A DNA stretch of 64,000 bases, taken from Anaerocolumna sp. AGMB13025 (GTDB lineage: Bacteria; Bacillota; Clostridia; Lachnospirales; Lachnospiraceae). How positions within the stretch are numbered: the stretch's first letter is position 1; each line of letters begins with the position of its first letter. The position numbers and the translations under genes are program-made. A model generated the notes under the pieces. The model was not told the DNA's origin, searched no databases, and was given only the letters and a program-made list of their open reading frames with translations. The DNA is taken from contig NZ_CP121445.1 in assembly GCF_029689925.1 (NCBI RefSeq), forward strand, positions 6,010,501 to 6,074,500. Direction: 5' to 3'. Below, one piece after another: positions 34,923 to 45,063 of this stretch.

Positions 34923-36908
34923 CTACTCCATATCATTTAACTGTTTTTTTAGTTCAAGCAGTCTATCTCTTAGTTCGGCTGCCAGCTCAAAGTTTAATTC
35001 GGCGGCTGCCGTATGCATGTCTTTGGTAATCTTCTTAACCACTGCTTCAAGTTCGTTCCGGCTCATGGATTCCGGATCTTTATCCATCTTATAATAATCT
35101 TTGTCTGCTTTTTTCGATATACGGATTAACTCCCGTACTTTCTTTTGTATTGTAGTCGGAGTAATTCCATGTTCTTCATTATATTGGCTTTGGATTGCTC
35201 TTCTTCGGTTGGTTTCATAGATTGCCTTATCCATAGAATCCGTTATTTTATCTGCATACATGATAACCCGGCCTTCTGAATTACGAGCGGCTCGTCCAAC
35301 GGTCTGAATCAGTGAAGTTTCTGAACGTAAGAAACCTTCCTTATCTGCATCCAGTATTGCCACTAAAGTAATCTCAGGTATATCAAGTCCTTCTCTAAGC
35401 AGATTAATTCCAACTAAAACATCAAATACATCCAATCTCATGTCCCTAATAATTTCCGAACGTTCCAGTGTGTCAATATCGGAATGAAGGTACTTTACCC
35501 GAATGCCGACTTCCCTCATATAAGCGGTTAAATCTTCTGCCATACGCTTTGTTAAGGTAGTAACCAGTATCTTATTCTTTTTGGCTACTTCCTTATTCAC
35601 TTCACCGACTAAGTCATCTATCTGTCCGTTAACGGGACGTACGGAAATCTCCGGATCCAATAATCCGGTAGGTCTTATAATCTGTTCTGTGCGCATCAGT
35701 TCATGATCTCTTTCATAAACGGAAGGGGTAGCGGATACGAACATCATCTGATTAATCTTACTTTCAAATTCTTCAAAATTTAAAGGTCTGTTATCCTTAG
35801 CAGACGGCAAGCGGAAACCAAAATCCACCAGGGTACTCTTTCTGGCCTGATCTCCGGCGTACATCCCCCTGACCTGAGGTATGGTAATATGGGATTCATC
35901 TACAATAATAAGGAAGTCATCTGGAAAATAATCTATTAAAGTATGGGGCGTACTTCCTGGTTCCAAACCGGATAAATGTCTGGAATAGTTCTCGATACCA
36001 GAACAAAATCCGGTCTCCCGTAACATCTCGATATCAAAATTCGTCCGCTCAGAGATTCTCTGGGCTTCCAGCAATTTATCTTCACTCTTAAAGTACCGGA
36101 TTCTTTCTTCCAGCTCGACTTCAATAGTCTTAATGGCAGCTTCAAGCTTGTCCTGGGATACTACATAGTGAGAAGCAGGGAAGATTGCAATATGTTCCAG
36201 GCTGCACTTGATTTCACCGGTTAATACATCAATTTCACTAATCCGGTCGACTTCATCACCAAAGAATTCCACACGGATTGCACGATCATCGGAAGTCACC
36301 GGAAATATCTCAACCACATCGCCATGTACACGGAAGGTACCACGTTTAAAGTCCATATTGTTTCTGGTATATTGAAGATCCACCAGCTTTCTAAGAACCT
36401 CGTCCCTGTCTTTTGTCATACCAGGTCTTAGGGAAATTACCATATCCTGATAATCTATAGGGTCACCCAAGCCATAAATACAGGATACGCTGGCAATGAT
36501 AATGACATCCTTACGTTCGGATAAGGCTGCGGTAGCGGAGTGCCTTAGTTTATCAATCTCATCGTTAATAGCGGAATCCTTTTCAATGTAAGTATCGGTT
36601 GAAGGGACATAGGCTTCCGGCTGGTAATAATCATAATAACTTACAAAATACTCTACGGCATTCTCAGGGAAAAATTCCTTGAATTCTCCATATAACTGAG
36701 CTGCTAAAGTCTTGTTATGGGCAATGACCAACGTTGGTTTATCCAGCGCCTGTATTACATTGGCCATGGTAAAGGTTTTACCGGAACCCGTAACACCAAG
36801 CAGGGTCTCAAACTGATTACCTTCTTTAAAACCATTAACCAACTGGGTTATCGCTTCCGGTTGGTCTCCTGTTGGTGCATATTCCGAAACAAGCTTGAAA
36901 ATACTCAT
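34923..36908 (-). CDS. uvrB: Excinuclease ABC subunit B
   Basis: The 661-residue protein is the damage-verifying helicase of nucleotide excision repair. It has Walker A GVTGSGKTFT, the beta-hairpin region YYDYYQPEAYVP, DESH in IIVDESHITIP, helicase motif VI QTVGRAARN, and the C-terminal UVR domain (AAAELNFELAAELRDRLLELKKQL) that contacts UvrC. The length is normal. It is the first gene of the uvrBA unit. The 900 bases upstream hold tandem repeats and a large hairpin. Confidence 0.97.
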   Translation of the reverse strand: MSIFKLVSEYAPTGDQPEAITQLVNGFKEGNQFETLLGVTGSGKTFTMANVIQALDKPTLVIAHNKTLAAQLYGEFKEFFPENAVEYFVSYYDYYQPEAYVPSTDTYIEKDSAINDEIDKLRHSATAALSERKDVIIIASVSCIYGLGDPIDYQDMVISLRPGMTKDRDEVLRKLVDLQYTRNNMDFKRGTFRVHGDVVEIFPVTSDDRAIRVEFFGDEVDRISEIDVLTGEIKCSLEHIAIFPASHYVVSQDKLEAAIKTIEVELEERIRYFKSEDKLLEAQRISERTNFDIEMLRETGFCSGIENYSRHLSGLEPGSTPHTLIDYFPDDFLIIVDESHITIPQVRGMYAGDQARKSTLVDFGFRLPSAKDNRPLNFEEFESKINQMMFVSATPSVYERDHELMRTEQIIRPTGLLDPEISVRPVNGQIDDLVGEVNKEVAKKNKILVTTLTKRMAEDLTAYMREVGIRVKYLHSDIDTLERSEIIRDMRLDVFDVLVGINLLREGLDIPEITLVAILDADKEGFLRSETSLIQTVGRAARNSEGRVIMYADKITDSMDKAIYETNRRRAIQSQYNEEHGITPTTIQKKVRELIRISKKADKDYYKMDKDPESMSRNELEAVVKKITKDMHTAAAELNFELAAELRDRLLELKKQLNDME

Positions 36909-37054
36909 CTGTTTTATCCTTTCTATTAATCCTTACATGAAATCAAGCAGTTATAAAACTACATGATTTAGAAATATCTGCTATTTATATGAATATGAAT
37001 TATATCTTGCACTGCCTTTTCTGCAATGGTTATACTTCTAATCTTACATTAATG

Positions 37055-37264
37055 GCATGAATATCGATTATAACTGTGAATGCACTATAACTGCAACAGT
37101 CGATTGTAAATGTGAATATCGGTTATAAATATGAATGTCAGTTATAAATATGAATTTCGATTATAAATATGAATATCGTTTATAAATATGAATGTCGTTT
37201 ATAAATATGAATGTCGATTATAAATATGAATGTCAATTATAAATATGAATGTCGATTATAAATT
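37055..37264. repeat. Minisatellite, 19-nt unit, upstream of uvrB
   Basis: About seven good and several degenerate 19-nt units (consensus ATTATAAATATGAATGTCG) lie 150-350 bases upstream of the uvrB start. The remaining sequence between 36909 and 37570 is AT-rich with no gene seen; the uvrB promoter is expected there. Confidence 0.88.
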
Positions 37265-37571
37265 TAATTAGGATGATTCTCAATTACTCCAGTCCTTATA
37301 TTTGCATTCCCTACGGTTTATATCATCTATATCAAAAGGTATTATTTTAATCGATTTAACTAATCGTTAGTCATTATATCATATCTGGTTTTCAAACGCA
37401 ACATATTTTCGAATGTCTGTTCTGCCATAATTTCTATAATATGTAATATCTTAAGCATTAACATACTGTGTAACTTTATCTAATAACCAAATAACTTAAT
37501 GAATTATAATCATCATCATTAAGTAAATAGTCGCTAAGCAGTGAATTCACCAATTTGCTGCTATAATATGA

Positions 37572-37654
37572 AAAAGGCATTTGTAAATCTAACGGATTTA
37601 TTCCTATCAACTGCCTAAAATCAGTTAATGAATAACCTCCGGATTACAAATGCC
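37572..37654 (-). terminator. Long hairpin, probable terminator of the S41 peptidase gene
   Basis: GGCATTTGTAA (37576-37586) pairs with TTACAAATGCC (37644-37654), with an inner AACTG/CAGTT hairpin. On the minus strand the outer stem is followed by TTTTTCATATT. It lies about 170 bases after the S41 gene stop. The large structured loop is unusual for a simple terminator. Confidence 0.6.
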
Positions 37655-37719
37655 TAAAAAATTGTTGGTTTTAATTATATTTCTTTATACCTTTATTACT
37701 ATATCCCTTGTTTTTAGTA

Positions 37720-37826
37720 TCCTTTATTCTTCAATATTCTTTCTTCAAAACCCTTTATTTCTCAAAACCCTTTATTCTTCAATACCCCTTATTCTTCAAT
37801 ACCCTTTATCCTTCAATACCCCTTAT
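37720..37826. repeat. Minisatellite, about 17-18 nt unit, at the S41 gene 3' end
   Basis: Six units of the type TTTATTCTTCAATACCC, with variable C-run length, lie directly downstream of the S41 peptidase gene, touching its stop codon. Confidence 0.8.
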
Positions 37827-39085
37827 TTCTTTATCTGATCCTTAATAACCTGAATTGCTTTCTGAAGCTGGTTATCTTCTTCTTTCTTAATGACTACCTC
37901 TTTTTTTAGTTTTTCTTTCAAATCTACGGTCACATCCGGTTTGATACCAATCTTATGAATGTTTTTACCGTTAGGAGTGAAATACTTAGAAACTGTAACT
38001 TTAATTGCGGTGCCGTCAGATAAAGGGATAATAGACTGTACGATACCCTTACCAAAACTGGTGGTCCCAACAATGGTACCACGTTTGTAATCCTGTATTG
38101 CACCTGCAAATATTTCCGAAGCACTGGCGCTGTTTCCATTAATCAGAACTGCTAACGGTTTATTAAACTCTTCTTTGGCGTCAGAGAATTTTTCTTCTCT
38201 CTTGCCATACTTATCTTCCGTATATACAATTAAACCTTTGGGCAGCATCCGGTCAAGCATGTCGCATACCGTATCCAGCAATCCTCCCGGATTATTACGG
38301 ATATCAATAACCAGACCTTTTTCGCCTTGTTTTTCTAAGTCATTGACAGCTTTACGGAACTGTTCTGCCGTAACTTCGTCGAATTCAGAAACTGCAATAT
38401 AGCCGATTTTATTGTCTAACATCTCATATTCGATGGTAGGAACTTCCACGGTTTTTCTGGGTATGGAAAACTCCATGGGCTTTGTTTCTCCTTCACGGAC
38501 AATGGTTATCTCCGCTTTGGTCCCTTCCTCTCCTTTGATCTTGCTTACTACTTCGGTTAAATCTTTCCCGGTTACTTCTTCACCGTTAACCTTATATACA
38601 ATATCCCCGGGTAAAATTCCTGCCGCATGGGCCGGTCCGTTCAGGAAGGGCTTTACTATGGTAATAATACCAGTGGTCACATTCTGAGTCACCGTAGCAC
38701 CGATTCCGCAATAAACACCACCGGTGGACTCCATCAGGGCTTTATACTCATCTGCCGTATAATAACAGGAATATGGGTCACCAAGACTTGCAAGCAGACC
38801 TTTATAAATACCATCCGCTAACTTGCTGTCATCCACTTTCTCCATGTAAAACTTATCAATCAGGGTTTCAAGCTTATTTATTTTTTGCATGACTTCATCT
38901 GAAGATGTTTCTTTTACTTCAGTGGCTTTAGCCGTACCATTGTTTTGTTCACTGGCAACATTTGCTTCCGGGCTTTTTGAATCTCTGCCCTCAACCTGGG
39001 TAACATAAATTGTCAGTACGATTGTAAAAATAAATAGTGCGCCTGCTAATCCTGATAAAAATCCAGACATAAATTTATTCTTCAT
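37823..39085 (-). CDS. S41 family C-terminal processing protease
   Basis: The 420-residue protein is a membrane-anchored CtpA/CtpB-like serine protease acting outside the membrane. After a short basic start comes one transmembrane helix (FLSGLAGALFIFTIVLTIYV, residues about 8-28). A PDZ domain follows (GIGATVTQ ... PGDIVYKVNGEEVTG), then the S41 catalytic domain with Ser in NGNSASASEIFAGA and Lys in TTSFGKGIVQ. It lies downstream of the M23 peptidase and ftsEX genes on the same strand, an arrangement common in Clostridia that links it to cell-wall remodelling. Confidence 0.93.
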   Translation of the reverse strand: MKNKFMSGFLSGLAGALFIFTIVLTIYVTQVEGRDSKSPEANVASEQNNGTAKATEVKETSSDEVMQKINKLETLIDKFYMEKVDDSKLADGIYKGLLASLGDPYSCYYTADEYKALMESTGGVYCGIGATVTQNVTTGIITIVKPFLNGPAHAAGILPGDIVYKVNGEEVTGKDLTEVVSKIKGEEGTKAEITIVREGETKPMEFSIPRKTVEVPTIEYEMLDNKIGYIAVSEFDEVTAEQFRKAVNDLEKQGEKGLVIDIRNNPGGLLDTVCDMLDRMLPKGLIVYTEDKYGKREEKFSDAKEEFNKPLAVLINGNSASASEIFAGAIQDYKRGTIVGTTSFGKGIVQSIIPLSDGTAIKVTVSKYFTPNGKNIHKIGIKPDVTVDLKEKLKKEVVIKKEEDNQLQKAIQVIKDQIKK

Positions 39086-39239
39086 AGTTCGCTCTCCTTA
39101 TCTTTTAGCGGGGCGCTTGCATAATATAAAATGCAAACGTTAACCAGACTTACTAAAATATTAATCCTTTACTCTATCTACGGGGAAGTAAATGTTTTTT
39201 ATAAATAAAAACTCCCCCTGCAGCTAACATGAAAAAAAT

Positions 39240-40580
39240 CTAATAACTTACATAATTCAGCGGATTTACATATGTACCATTTACAGTAACTCCAAAGTGT
39301 AAATGGGAACCGGTAGAAATTCCCGTTGATCCTACCAGGGCAATGGTCTGCCCCTTAGTGACCTCGTCGCCGACGGAAACCAGTAATTTAGAGCAATGCA
39401 TATATACGGTATAGACTCCATCACCATGGTAAATCATGATGTAATTACCTGCAGATACACTATAGGCCGCCGTGACAACAGAACCGCTTCCTGCCGCTAC
39501 AATATTACTTCCGGTGCTTGCACCGATATCAATTCCTTTATGGTAGGTACTTGCGCCTTCCGTTGGTTGTTCCCTATTTCCAAAGGTTGAGGTAATACGG
39601 GTACTGGACGGGCAGGGCCAGGTAAAGCCCCCGGTATTAACCGGACCTCCGGAAGAGGTATCCTGACCGGAATCATCGTTTTGTTCTGAATCGTTATTAT
39701 TCTTAGCTGCTTCTTCCTGTCGTTTTCTTTCTTCTTCCTTTCTCCTGCGTTCCTCTGCTTCCTTTTTCTTACGTTCCTCTTCTTCCACACGTTTTCTTTC
39801 TGCTTCCAGTAATTGTTCGATCAGATCTTCCTGCTCGTTTAGTTTATTGGTATAGTCGGCGGAAAGAGCCTGTGTTTCATCAATGCTGGCCTCATATTTA
39901 GCCAGTTCTTTATTTTTATCTGAGGCTAATTTTTTAACCGTCCCTTGTTCATAAGTCAGCTCTTCTTTTAATGCATTTAATTCGGCAACTTTTGCTTCCA
40001 GCTTTTTTTCTTTATCCGCCACATCCTGTTTCAGTTTTTTATAGTTATCCAAAAGATTGTTGTCAAATTCCGTAATTTTAGACATGTATTCAACCTGATT
40101 TAACATATCGGAAATCGTATCGGATTTCATAATAATTTCGATATATTCCGTATTACCGTTCTCATACATGTATTGTATCCGTTTTTTCATTATGTTATAT
40201 TGTTCCTGCTCAACTGCTTTGGCAGCTTTTAATTCCTTTTTCGCATTCTCCAAAGAGACACCTGTCTTTTTAATGTCACCGTTCAACGAATCAATTTCAT
40301 CGGCTAAGTTGCTTAATTCCTTATCTAATTCTTCGATATATTTAAGTATATCGCCCTTTTCCTTTTCTAATTCCGATAATCTTGATTCTGTTTCCTGTTT
40401 CTTTCTCTCAAGGTCAGACTTAGCATCCTTAGCCTTGTCAATTTCATTGGCAAGGGAAGGGAAACTAAGAGAGCTTACTAACATTATAACCGACAATATT
40501 ATAAGTATACCTTGTAATTTCTTTTTTCCAGTAAGCTTTAATGCTCTGGCAATAAGGTCTTTTAAAGGCTTTTTCTCCAT
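39240..40580 (-). CDS. EnvC-like murein hydrolase activator/M23 peptidase
   Basis: The 446-residue protein has an N-terminal hydrophobic signal segment (about residues 24-44, cleavage likely after SLA). A long coiled coil follows (about 45-265), then a very charged Glu/Lys/Arg stretch, a Ser/Gly-rich linker, and a C-terminal LytM (M23) domain from about residue 325. Zinc-ligand motifs YHKGIDIG and HLHFG are present; the motif usually HxH before the last strand reads MHCSKL, so one ligand position is Cys, as in some degenerate LytM domains. It is encoded directly after ftsX, and FtsEX-type complexes control such hydrolases at the division site. Confidence 0.9.
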   Translation of the reverse strand: MEKKPLKDLIARALKLTGKKKLQGILIILSVIMLVSSLSFPSLANEIDKAKDAKSDLERKKQETESRLSELEKEKGDILKYIEELDKELSNLADEIDSLNGDIKKTGVSLENAKKELKAAKAVEQEQYNIMKKRIQYMYENGNTEYIEIIMKSDTISDMLNQVEYMSKITEFDNNLLDNYKKLKQDVADKEKKLEAKVAELNALKEELTYEQGTVKKLASDKNKELAKYEASIDETQALSADYTNKLNEQEDLIEQLLEAERKRVEEEERKKKEAEERRRKEEERKRQEEAAKNNNDSEQNDDSGQDTSSGGPVNTGGFTWPCPSSTRITSTFGNREQPTEGASTYHKGIDIGASTGSNIVAAGSGSVVTAAYSVSAGNYIMIYHGDGVYTVYMHCSKLLVSVGDEVTKGQTIALVGSTGISTGSHLHFGVTVNGTYVNPLNYVSY

Positions 40581-40633
40581 AACGTTCTTCTCCCATTTGC
40601 ATGACTTCTCATAGGTTCACCGCTTAACTCAGG

Positions 40634-41548
40634 TTACAACGCTTCATTGCGTCTTAAATGCCTTCTTACTGTCATATAGCTTCCGATCAGTCCAATTCCG
40701 ATTCCGATACCCAAGGATATGGGAACCAGTTTGGAGAAAATCTCCGGTGCTTCCAAAAACTTAAATGCATGAAATATATTTATGTACTTTTCAGTAATAT
40801 ATGATATTACTTTATGATAAATGAAATATAATCCGGTAACGGGTAAAAGTGCACCAATAATACCGATGATTACACCTTCTACTATAAAAGGTGCTCTGAT
40901 AAAGGTATCGGTAGCCCCGATTAATTTCATAATAGAAATTTCTTCTTTCCGAATTGCAATTCCCATGGTGACCGTAGTACTTATTAAAAATATAGCTACT
41001 GCCAGCAAAATTATGATAATTGCCGCTGAAACATAGCCCACCAAAGCATTGAAGGTTTTAAAGGTATTGGCAACGGAATCGGAATGATTGACCTGTCTTA
41101 CACCGTCAAGGTCTTGTATGTACGTAACCAGGGACTTCTGCATGGATACATCATTTAAGTAAACCGAATAGGACGCAGAATCTGCTAATGGGTTATCATC
41201 CCCAAAGGTTTGTGCAAGCTCCGGTTTGAGATATTTTTCTTTATAATTCTTCCAGGTTTCCTCCGCTGAAATATATTCAATCTTAGAAACTTCCGCTCTG
41301 GATTTGATTTCTTCACCAATTTGCTTAATCTGGTCTTCGCTGACTCCGGCATCAAAAAAAACCGTTACCCCAACAGAAGTCTCGGCTGTTTTTACCATAT
41401 ATTGAAAATTAGCTACTACAAAATAAAATATGCCAAATAAAAACAGACAAGCCGTAATCGTGCCGATGGAGGCCAGGGAAAACATTCGGTTTCTATGTAT
41501 ATTCTTAATTCCTTGCTTTAAACTATAGAAAAATGTACTAATACGCAT
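40634..41548 (-). CDS. ftsX: Cell division permease-like protein FtsX
   Basis: The 304-residue membrane protein has one N-terminal helix (ASIGTITACLFLFGIFYFVVAN), an extracellular domain of about 130 residues and three C-terminal helices, the FtsX topology. It forms the FtsEX complex, which controls peptidoglycan hydrolases. I place the start at the ATG at 41546-41548, behind AAGGTGGGTATACCC; the longer frame has no ribosome binding site. It overlaps the ftsE end by 11 bases, implying coupled translation. Confidence 0.94.
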   Translation of the reverse strand: MRISTFFYSLKQGIKNIHRNRMFSLASIGTITACLFLFGIFYFVVANFQYMVKTAETSVGVTVFFDAGVSEDQIKQIGEEIKSRAEVSKIEYISAEETWKNYKEKYLKPELAQTFGDDNPLADSASYSVYLNDVSMQKSLVTYIQDLDGVRQVNHSDSVANTFKTFNALVGYVSAAIIIILLAVAIFLISTTVTMGIAIRKEEISIMKLIGATDTFIRAPFIVEGVIIGIIGALLPVTGLYFIYHKVISYITEKYINIFHAFKFLEAPEIFSKLVPISLGIGIGIGLIGSYMTVRRHLRRNEAL

Positions 41549-42269
41549 GGGTATACCCACCTTTTTGCTCATCACTGATCAGAATGCCTTTACTCATGGT
41601 GATCACTCTCTTCTGCATCTTATCTACGATATCACTGTTATGGGTAACCACAACCACCGTAGTTCCTCTTTTATTAATTTCATCTAAAAGCTTCATGATT
41701 TCCCAGGAATTCTTAGGGTCTAAATTACCGGTGGGCTCATCGGCCAGTAAAATAACAGGATTATTAACAAGAGCCCTTGCCAGTGCCACTCTTTGCTGCT
41801 CACCACCGGATAATTGGCTGGGGAGGGCTTTTTGTTTATCCGCCAGACCTACCACAGAGAGCATAGCTGGAACCTGCCTCCTGATGGAACTGTTTGGCAT
41901 TTCAATTACTCTTTGGGCAAATGCAACATTCTCATATACATTCCGGTCCTTTAACAGACGGAAGTTTTGGAATACCACCCCAATGCTGCGGCGGTACTTT
42001 GCCACCTGACCGTGCCTTAATCTGGATAAATCCTTATAGTTTACGAAAACCTTGCCGGTTGTTGGTTCGATTTCCTTTAGCATAAGTTTTATCATGGTGG
42101 ATTTGCCGGAGCCGCTGCTGCCAACAATGAATACAAATTCGCCCTTGCGAATTTGTAAACTGACATTGTTGATAGCAGGGGTACCTTTTTGATATGTTTT
42201 AGACACCTGCTCGAAGTTAATCACGGGAGCATCCATGTCTTTTAGCTGTTTTTTTAAATCATAAGCCAT
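41538..42269 (-). CDS. ftsE: Cell division ATP-binding protein FtsE
   Basis: The 243-residue ABC ATPase has Walker A GSSGSGKST, the Q-loop VVFQNFRLL, signature LSGGEQQRVALARAL, Walker B VILLADEPTGNLDP and the switch His in VVVTHN. An N-terminal extension of about 15 residues precedes the core. It partners FtsX, encoded in overlapping fashion downstream. It follows the PucR/CdaR-type regulator gene by only one base, so the three genes are likely transcribed together. Confidence 0.95.
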   Translation of the reverse strand: MAYDLKKQLKDMDAPVINFEQVSKTYQKGTPAINNVSLQIRKGEFVFIVGSSGSGKSTMIKLMLKEIEPTTGKVFVNYKDLSRLRHGQVAKYRRSIGVVFQNFRLLKDRNVYENVAFAQRVIEMPNSSIRRQVPAMLSVVGLADKQKALPSQLSGGEQQRVALARALVNNPVILLADEPTGNLDPKNSWEIMKLLDEINKRGTTVVVVTHNSDIVDKMQKRVITMSKGILISDEQKGGYTHAY

Positions 42270-42270
42270 T

Positions 42271-43359
42271 TTAATACTCCAAAGTCTCCATATATTTCAT
42301 GTATTTCACAACCATCAGTGCAATCTTAAAGGTAATAGCGTCTTCAAATACCCTAAGGTCTAAATTGGTGCTCTTCTGCAGTTTATCAAGACGATAAACC
42401 AGTGTATTACGGTGGATGTAAAGCTGTCTTGAAGTTTCTGATACATTTAAGCTGTTCTCAAAGAACTTATTGATAGTAGTTAAAGTTTCTTCATCAAATT
42501 CATCTGGGGATTTTCCGTCAAAGATCTCTTTAATGAACATCTTGCATAACGGCATCGGCAACTGATAAATCAGACGGCCGATTCCTAAGTTACTATAAGC
42601 TACCACATTGCGGCTGCTGTAGAAAATCTTTCCTACGTCCAGTGCCATCTTAGCTTCTTTATAGGATCTGGATACATCTTTGATTTCGTTTACAATGGTA
42701 CCAAAGGATACATGTACTTTGGTCATTGCTTCCGTATTCAGCATGTCTAAGATTACCCTTGCGGTCTTATGCATATCATCATAGGTTTCATTCTGTTTTA
42801 ATTCTTTTACAAGAATTATATTCTTTTCATCTACCGCAGTGATAAAGTCTTTTGTCTTGCCGGAGAATAAACCTCTTACGGTTTCAAGGGCATTGACGTC
42901 CTTCTCATTCTTGGTTTCTATGATAAATACAACTCTTCTGACATCGGTTTCGATGTGTAGCTTTTTCGCACGGTTATAGATATCTACCAATAATAAGTTG
43001 TCTAATAACAGATTCTTAATGAAGTTGTCCTTATCATATCTTTCTTTATAAGCTACCAGTAAATTCTGTATCTGGAAAGAAGCTATCTTGCCAACCATAT
43101 ATACATCATCACTGTCACCTTTTGCCAATATCACATATTCAAGCTGATGTTCATCAAAAACCTTAAAGAACTGATATCCCTGCAGCACCTGGCTGTCTGC
43201 CGGGGATTCCACAAACGTCAATACTGCGCTCTCATATTCGTCAGCATTATTTATAGTAGTTGCCAAAGCTTTACCCTCGGTATCCATAACACACAGGTCT
43301 ACTCTGGTAATCGCTTTCAGTCCTTCGATGGTATTCTGTAGAATTTGATTCGAAATCAT
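42271..43359 (-). CDS. PucR/CdaR-type regulator with C-terminal helix-turn-helix
   Basis: The 362-residue protein ends with the PucR family helix-turn-helix: NKFFENSLNVSETSRQLYIHRNTLVYRLDKLQKSTNLDLRVFEDAITFKIAL. The N-terminal half looks like the sugar-diacid recognition (CdaR-like) sensor region (ITRVDLCVMDTEGKALATT), with a GGDEF-like middle part common to this family. The ligand is not predictable. The ATG at 43357-43359 is preferred because AAGGAG sits nine bases before it; the ORF also contains an ATG three codons upstream. It immediately precedes ftsE, an association often seen in Lachnospiraceae. Confidence 0.85.
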   Translation of the reverse strand: MISNQILQNTIEGLKAITRVDLCVMDTEGKALATTINNADEYESAVLTFVESPADSQVLQGYQFFKVFDEHQLEYVILAKGDSDDVYMVGKIASFQIQNLLVAYKERYDKDNFIKNLLLDNLLLVDIYNRAKKLHIETDVRRVVFIIETKNEKDVNALETVRGLFSGKTKDFITAVDEKNIILVKELKQNETYDDMHKTARVILDMLNTEAMTKVHVSFGTIVNEIKDVSRSYKEAKMALDVGKIFYSSRNVVAYSNLGIGRLIYQLPMPLCKMFIKEIFDGKSPDEFDEETLTTINKFFENSLNVSETSRQLYIHRNTLVYRLDKLQKSTNLDLRVFEDAITFKIALMVVKYMKYMETLEY

Positions 43360-43582
43360 ATCATACACTCCTTCTGTAAGCTGCTTTTTTTTATTATTAT
43401 TAAAAAACTAAATTTTCATACGCTAATTTTAACATTGATTTCGTCGAAAGTAAACTAAAAAAATATAAAATATTATTAAAATTTCGTACAATACTGTCAA
43501 AACCCAAGTTTTTCAATTTAGTTTATTGACTGAACTATACATCACAACGCAAAATTCGACAATCAGATACGGTCCTTATATA

Positions 43583-43679
43583 ACGTCAGTGACACCTTCC
43601 CCTTAAACGTCATGCGCATCCTGCCTGGAGGGCTTATTATTTCATTGGGAAGTTTAAAGAAATTTCTATGAATAATAAG
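43583..43679 (+). repeat. Dispersed multi-hairpin repeat, copy 1 (partial)
   Basis: It shares CGTCATGCGCATCCTGCCTG, and the surrounding CAGTGACA and CTTAA blocks, with copies 2 (51508) and 3 (60693). The first hairpins of copy 2 are absent. As in copy 2, a palindrome follows it (TTATTATT ... AATAATAA). It lies between the PucR/CdaR-type gene start and the end of msmX. Confidence 0.75.
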
Positions 43680-43740
43680 AGGACGCCCCTTACTTATAAG
43701 TTAAAAACTTATAACGCAAGGACCGTCCTCTTATATTATT
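43671..43740 (-). terminator. Long hairpin terminator after msmX
   Basis: ATAAGAGGACG and CGTCCTCTTAT are the outer arms and a perfect ACTTATAAGTT/AACTTATAA pairing is inside. On the minus strand TTATTATTC follows. It begins 14 bases after the msmX stop. Confidence 0.7.
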
Positions 43741-43753
43741 ATTCTTTATAGTA

Positions 43754-44866
43754 TTAGTGAGAAATTACTTGTTCTGTTTCCTTATCAAATAAATGCATCT
43801 TAGTTAAATCGAATGCAATTTTAATTGTATCACCAGGTCTTGCAGTAGTTCTTGGATTAACACGAGCTGTAATATCATATTCATCAACAGCGAAGTATAA
43901 GTTAACTTCAGCACCTAATAATTCGTATACCTTAACAGTAGCTTCAACAACACTGTCAGGAGAACTGCTGATAAACATTTCTTCGTCTTTTACATCTTCC
44001 GGACGGATTCCGAATACAACTACTTTGTTTTCATATCCGCCATCGATTAATTTCTTAGCTCTTGCTTCCGGTACCTTAATGGAATTTGTTCCAAAGGATA
44101 ATAAAACGTCAGAACCGGATTTAACAACTTTTGCGTCAACCATATTCATCTGAGGAGATCCGATGAATCCAGCAACGAATAAGTTATTCGGAGCATTGTA
44201 AAGGTTTTGAGGAGAATCTACCTGCTGAATAACGCCATCTTTCATAACAACGATTCTGGTACCAAGTGTCATAGCTTCTGTCTGGTCATGTGTTACATAG
44301 ATGATTGTTGTCTGTAAATTCTGATGTAACTTGGAAATCTCGATACGCATCTGCACCCTTAACTTAGCATCCAGGTTTGATAACGGTTCATCCATAAGGA
44401 ATACTTTAGGATTACGTACGATGGCACGACCCATAGCAACACGCTGTCTCTGACCACCGGATAAAGCCTTCGGTTTACGGTCTAAGAGATGTTCGATATC
44501 AAGGATTTTAGCAGCTTCGTGAACTAATTTATCTATTTGATCCTTAGGAGTTTTTCTTAATTTAAGACCGAATGCCATGTTATCATAAACTGACATATGA
44601 GGATACAAAGCGTAGTTCTGGAAAACCATCGCGATATCTCTGTCCTTAGGTTCTACATCATTAACTAATTTATCAGCGATCCATAATTCACCGGCTGAAA
44701 TTTCTTCCAGACCTGCTATCATACGAAGAGTTGTTGATTTACCGCAACCAGAGGGTCCTACAAAGATGATGAACTCCTTATCAGCTACTTCAAGATTAAA
44801 ATCTTTAACAGCTACAAAACCATTAGGATATGTCTTGTTAATATTTTTTAAAGATAAACTTGCCAT
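43754..44866 (-). CDS. msmX: Multi-sugar ABC transporter ATPase (MsmX/UgpC type)
   Basis: The 370-residue ATPase belongs to the MalK-like family: Walker A GPSGCGKST, signature LSGGQRQRVAMGRAI, Walker B VFLMDEPLSNLDAKL, switch YVTHDQTEAMT, and a C-terminal TOBE/OB region (FGIRPEDV). In Firmicutes a single MsmX energises many CUT1 sugar importers that lack their own ATPase. The galactan importer at 7.0-8.9 kb has no ATPase gene, so this is a likely partner. The gene stands alone, with its own AGGGAGG ribosome binding site and terminator. Confidence 0.93.
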   Translation of the reverse strand: MASLSLKNINKTYPNGFVAVKDFNLEVADKEFIIFVGPSGCGKSTTLRMIAGLEEISAGELWIADKLVNDVEPKDRDIAMVFQNYALYPHMSVYDNMAFGLKLRKTPKDQIDKLVHEAAKILDIEHLLDRKPKALSGGQRQRVAMGRAIVRNPKVFLMDEPLSNLDAKLRVQMRIEISKLHQNLQTTIIYVTHDQTEAMTLGTRIVVMKDGVIQQVDSPQNLYNAPNNLFVAGFIGSPQMNMVDAKVVKSGSDVLLSFGTNSIKVPEARAKKLIDGGYENKVVVFGIRPEDVKDEEMFISSSPDSVVEATVKVYELLGAEVNLYFAVDEYDITARVNPRTTARPGDTIKIAFDLTKMHLFDKETEQVISH

Positions 44867-45063
44867 TTTTCATTTCCTCCCTAAATTTTATGTCTTTTTG
44901 AGTACACTATCTTGTACTATTACTATATGACTTATCATACACTATTAGCACTTGTAACGCCATATCTCAATTAAACAAATTAATTTTTGCCCTTTTGTAT
45001 AATTTGTATATTCATTTTCAAAATAAGTACTTTTACCGATTTTTCTTATAATTTTCTATAAAA

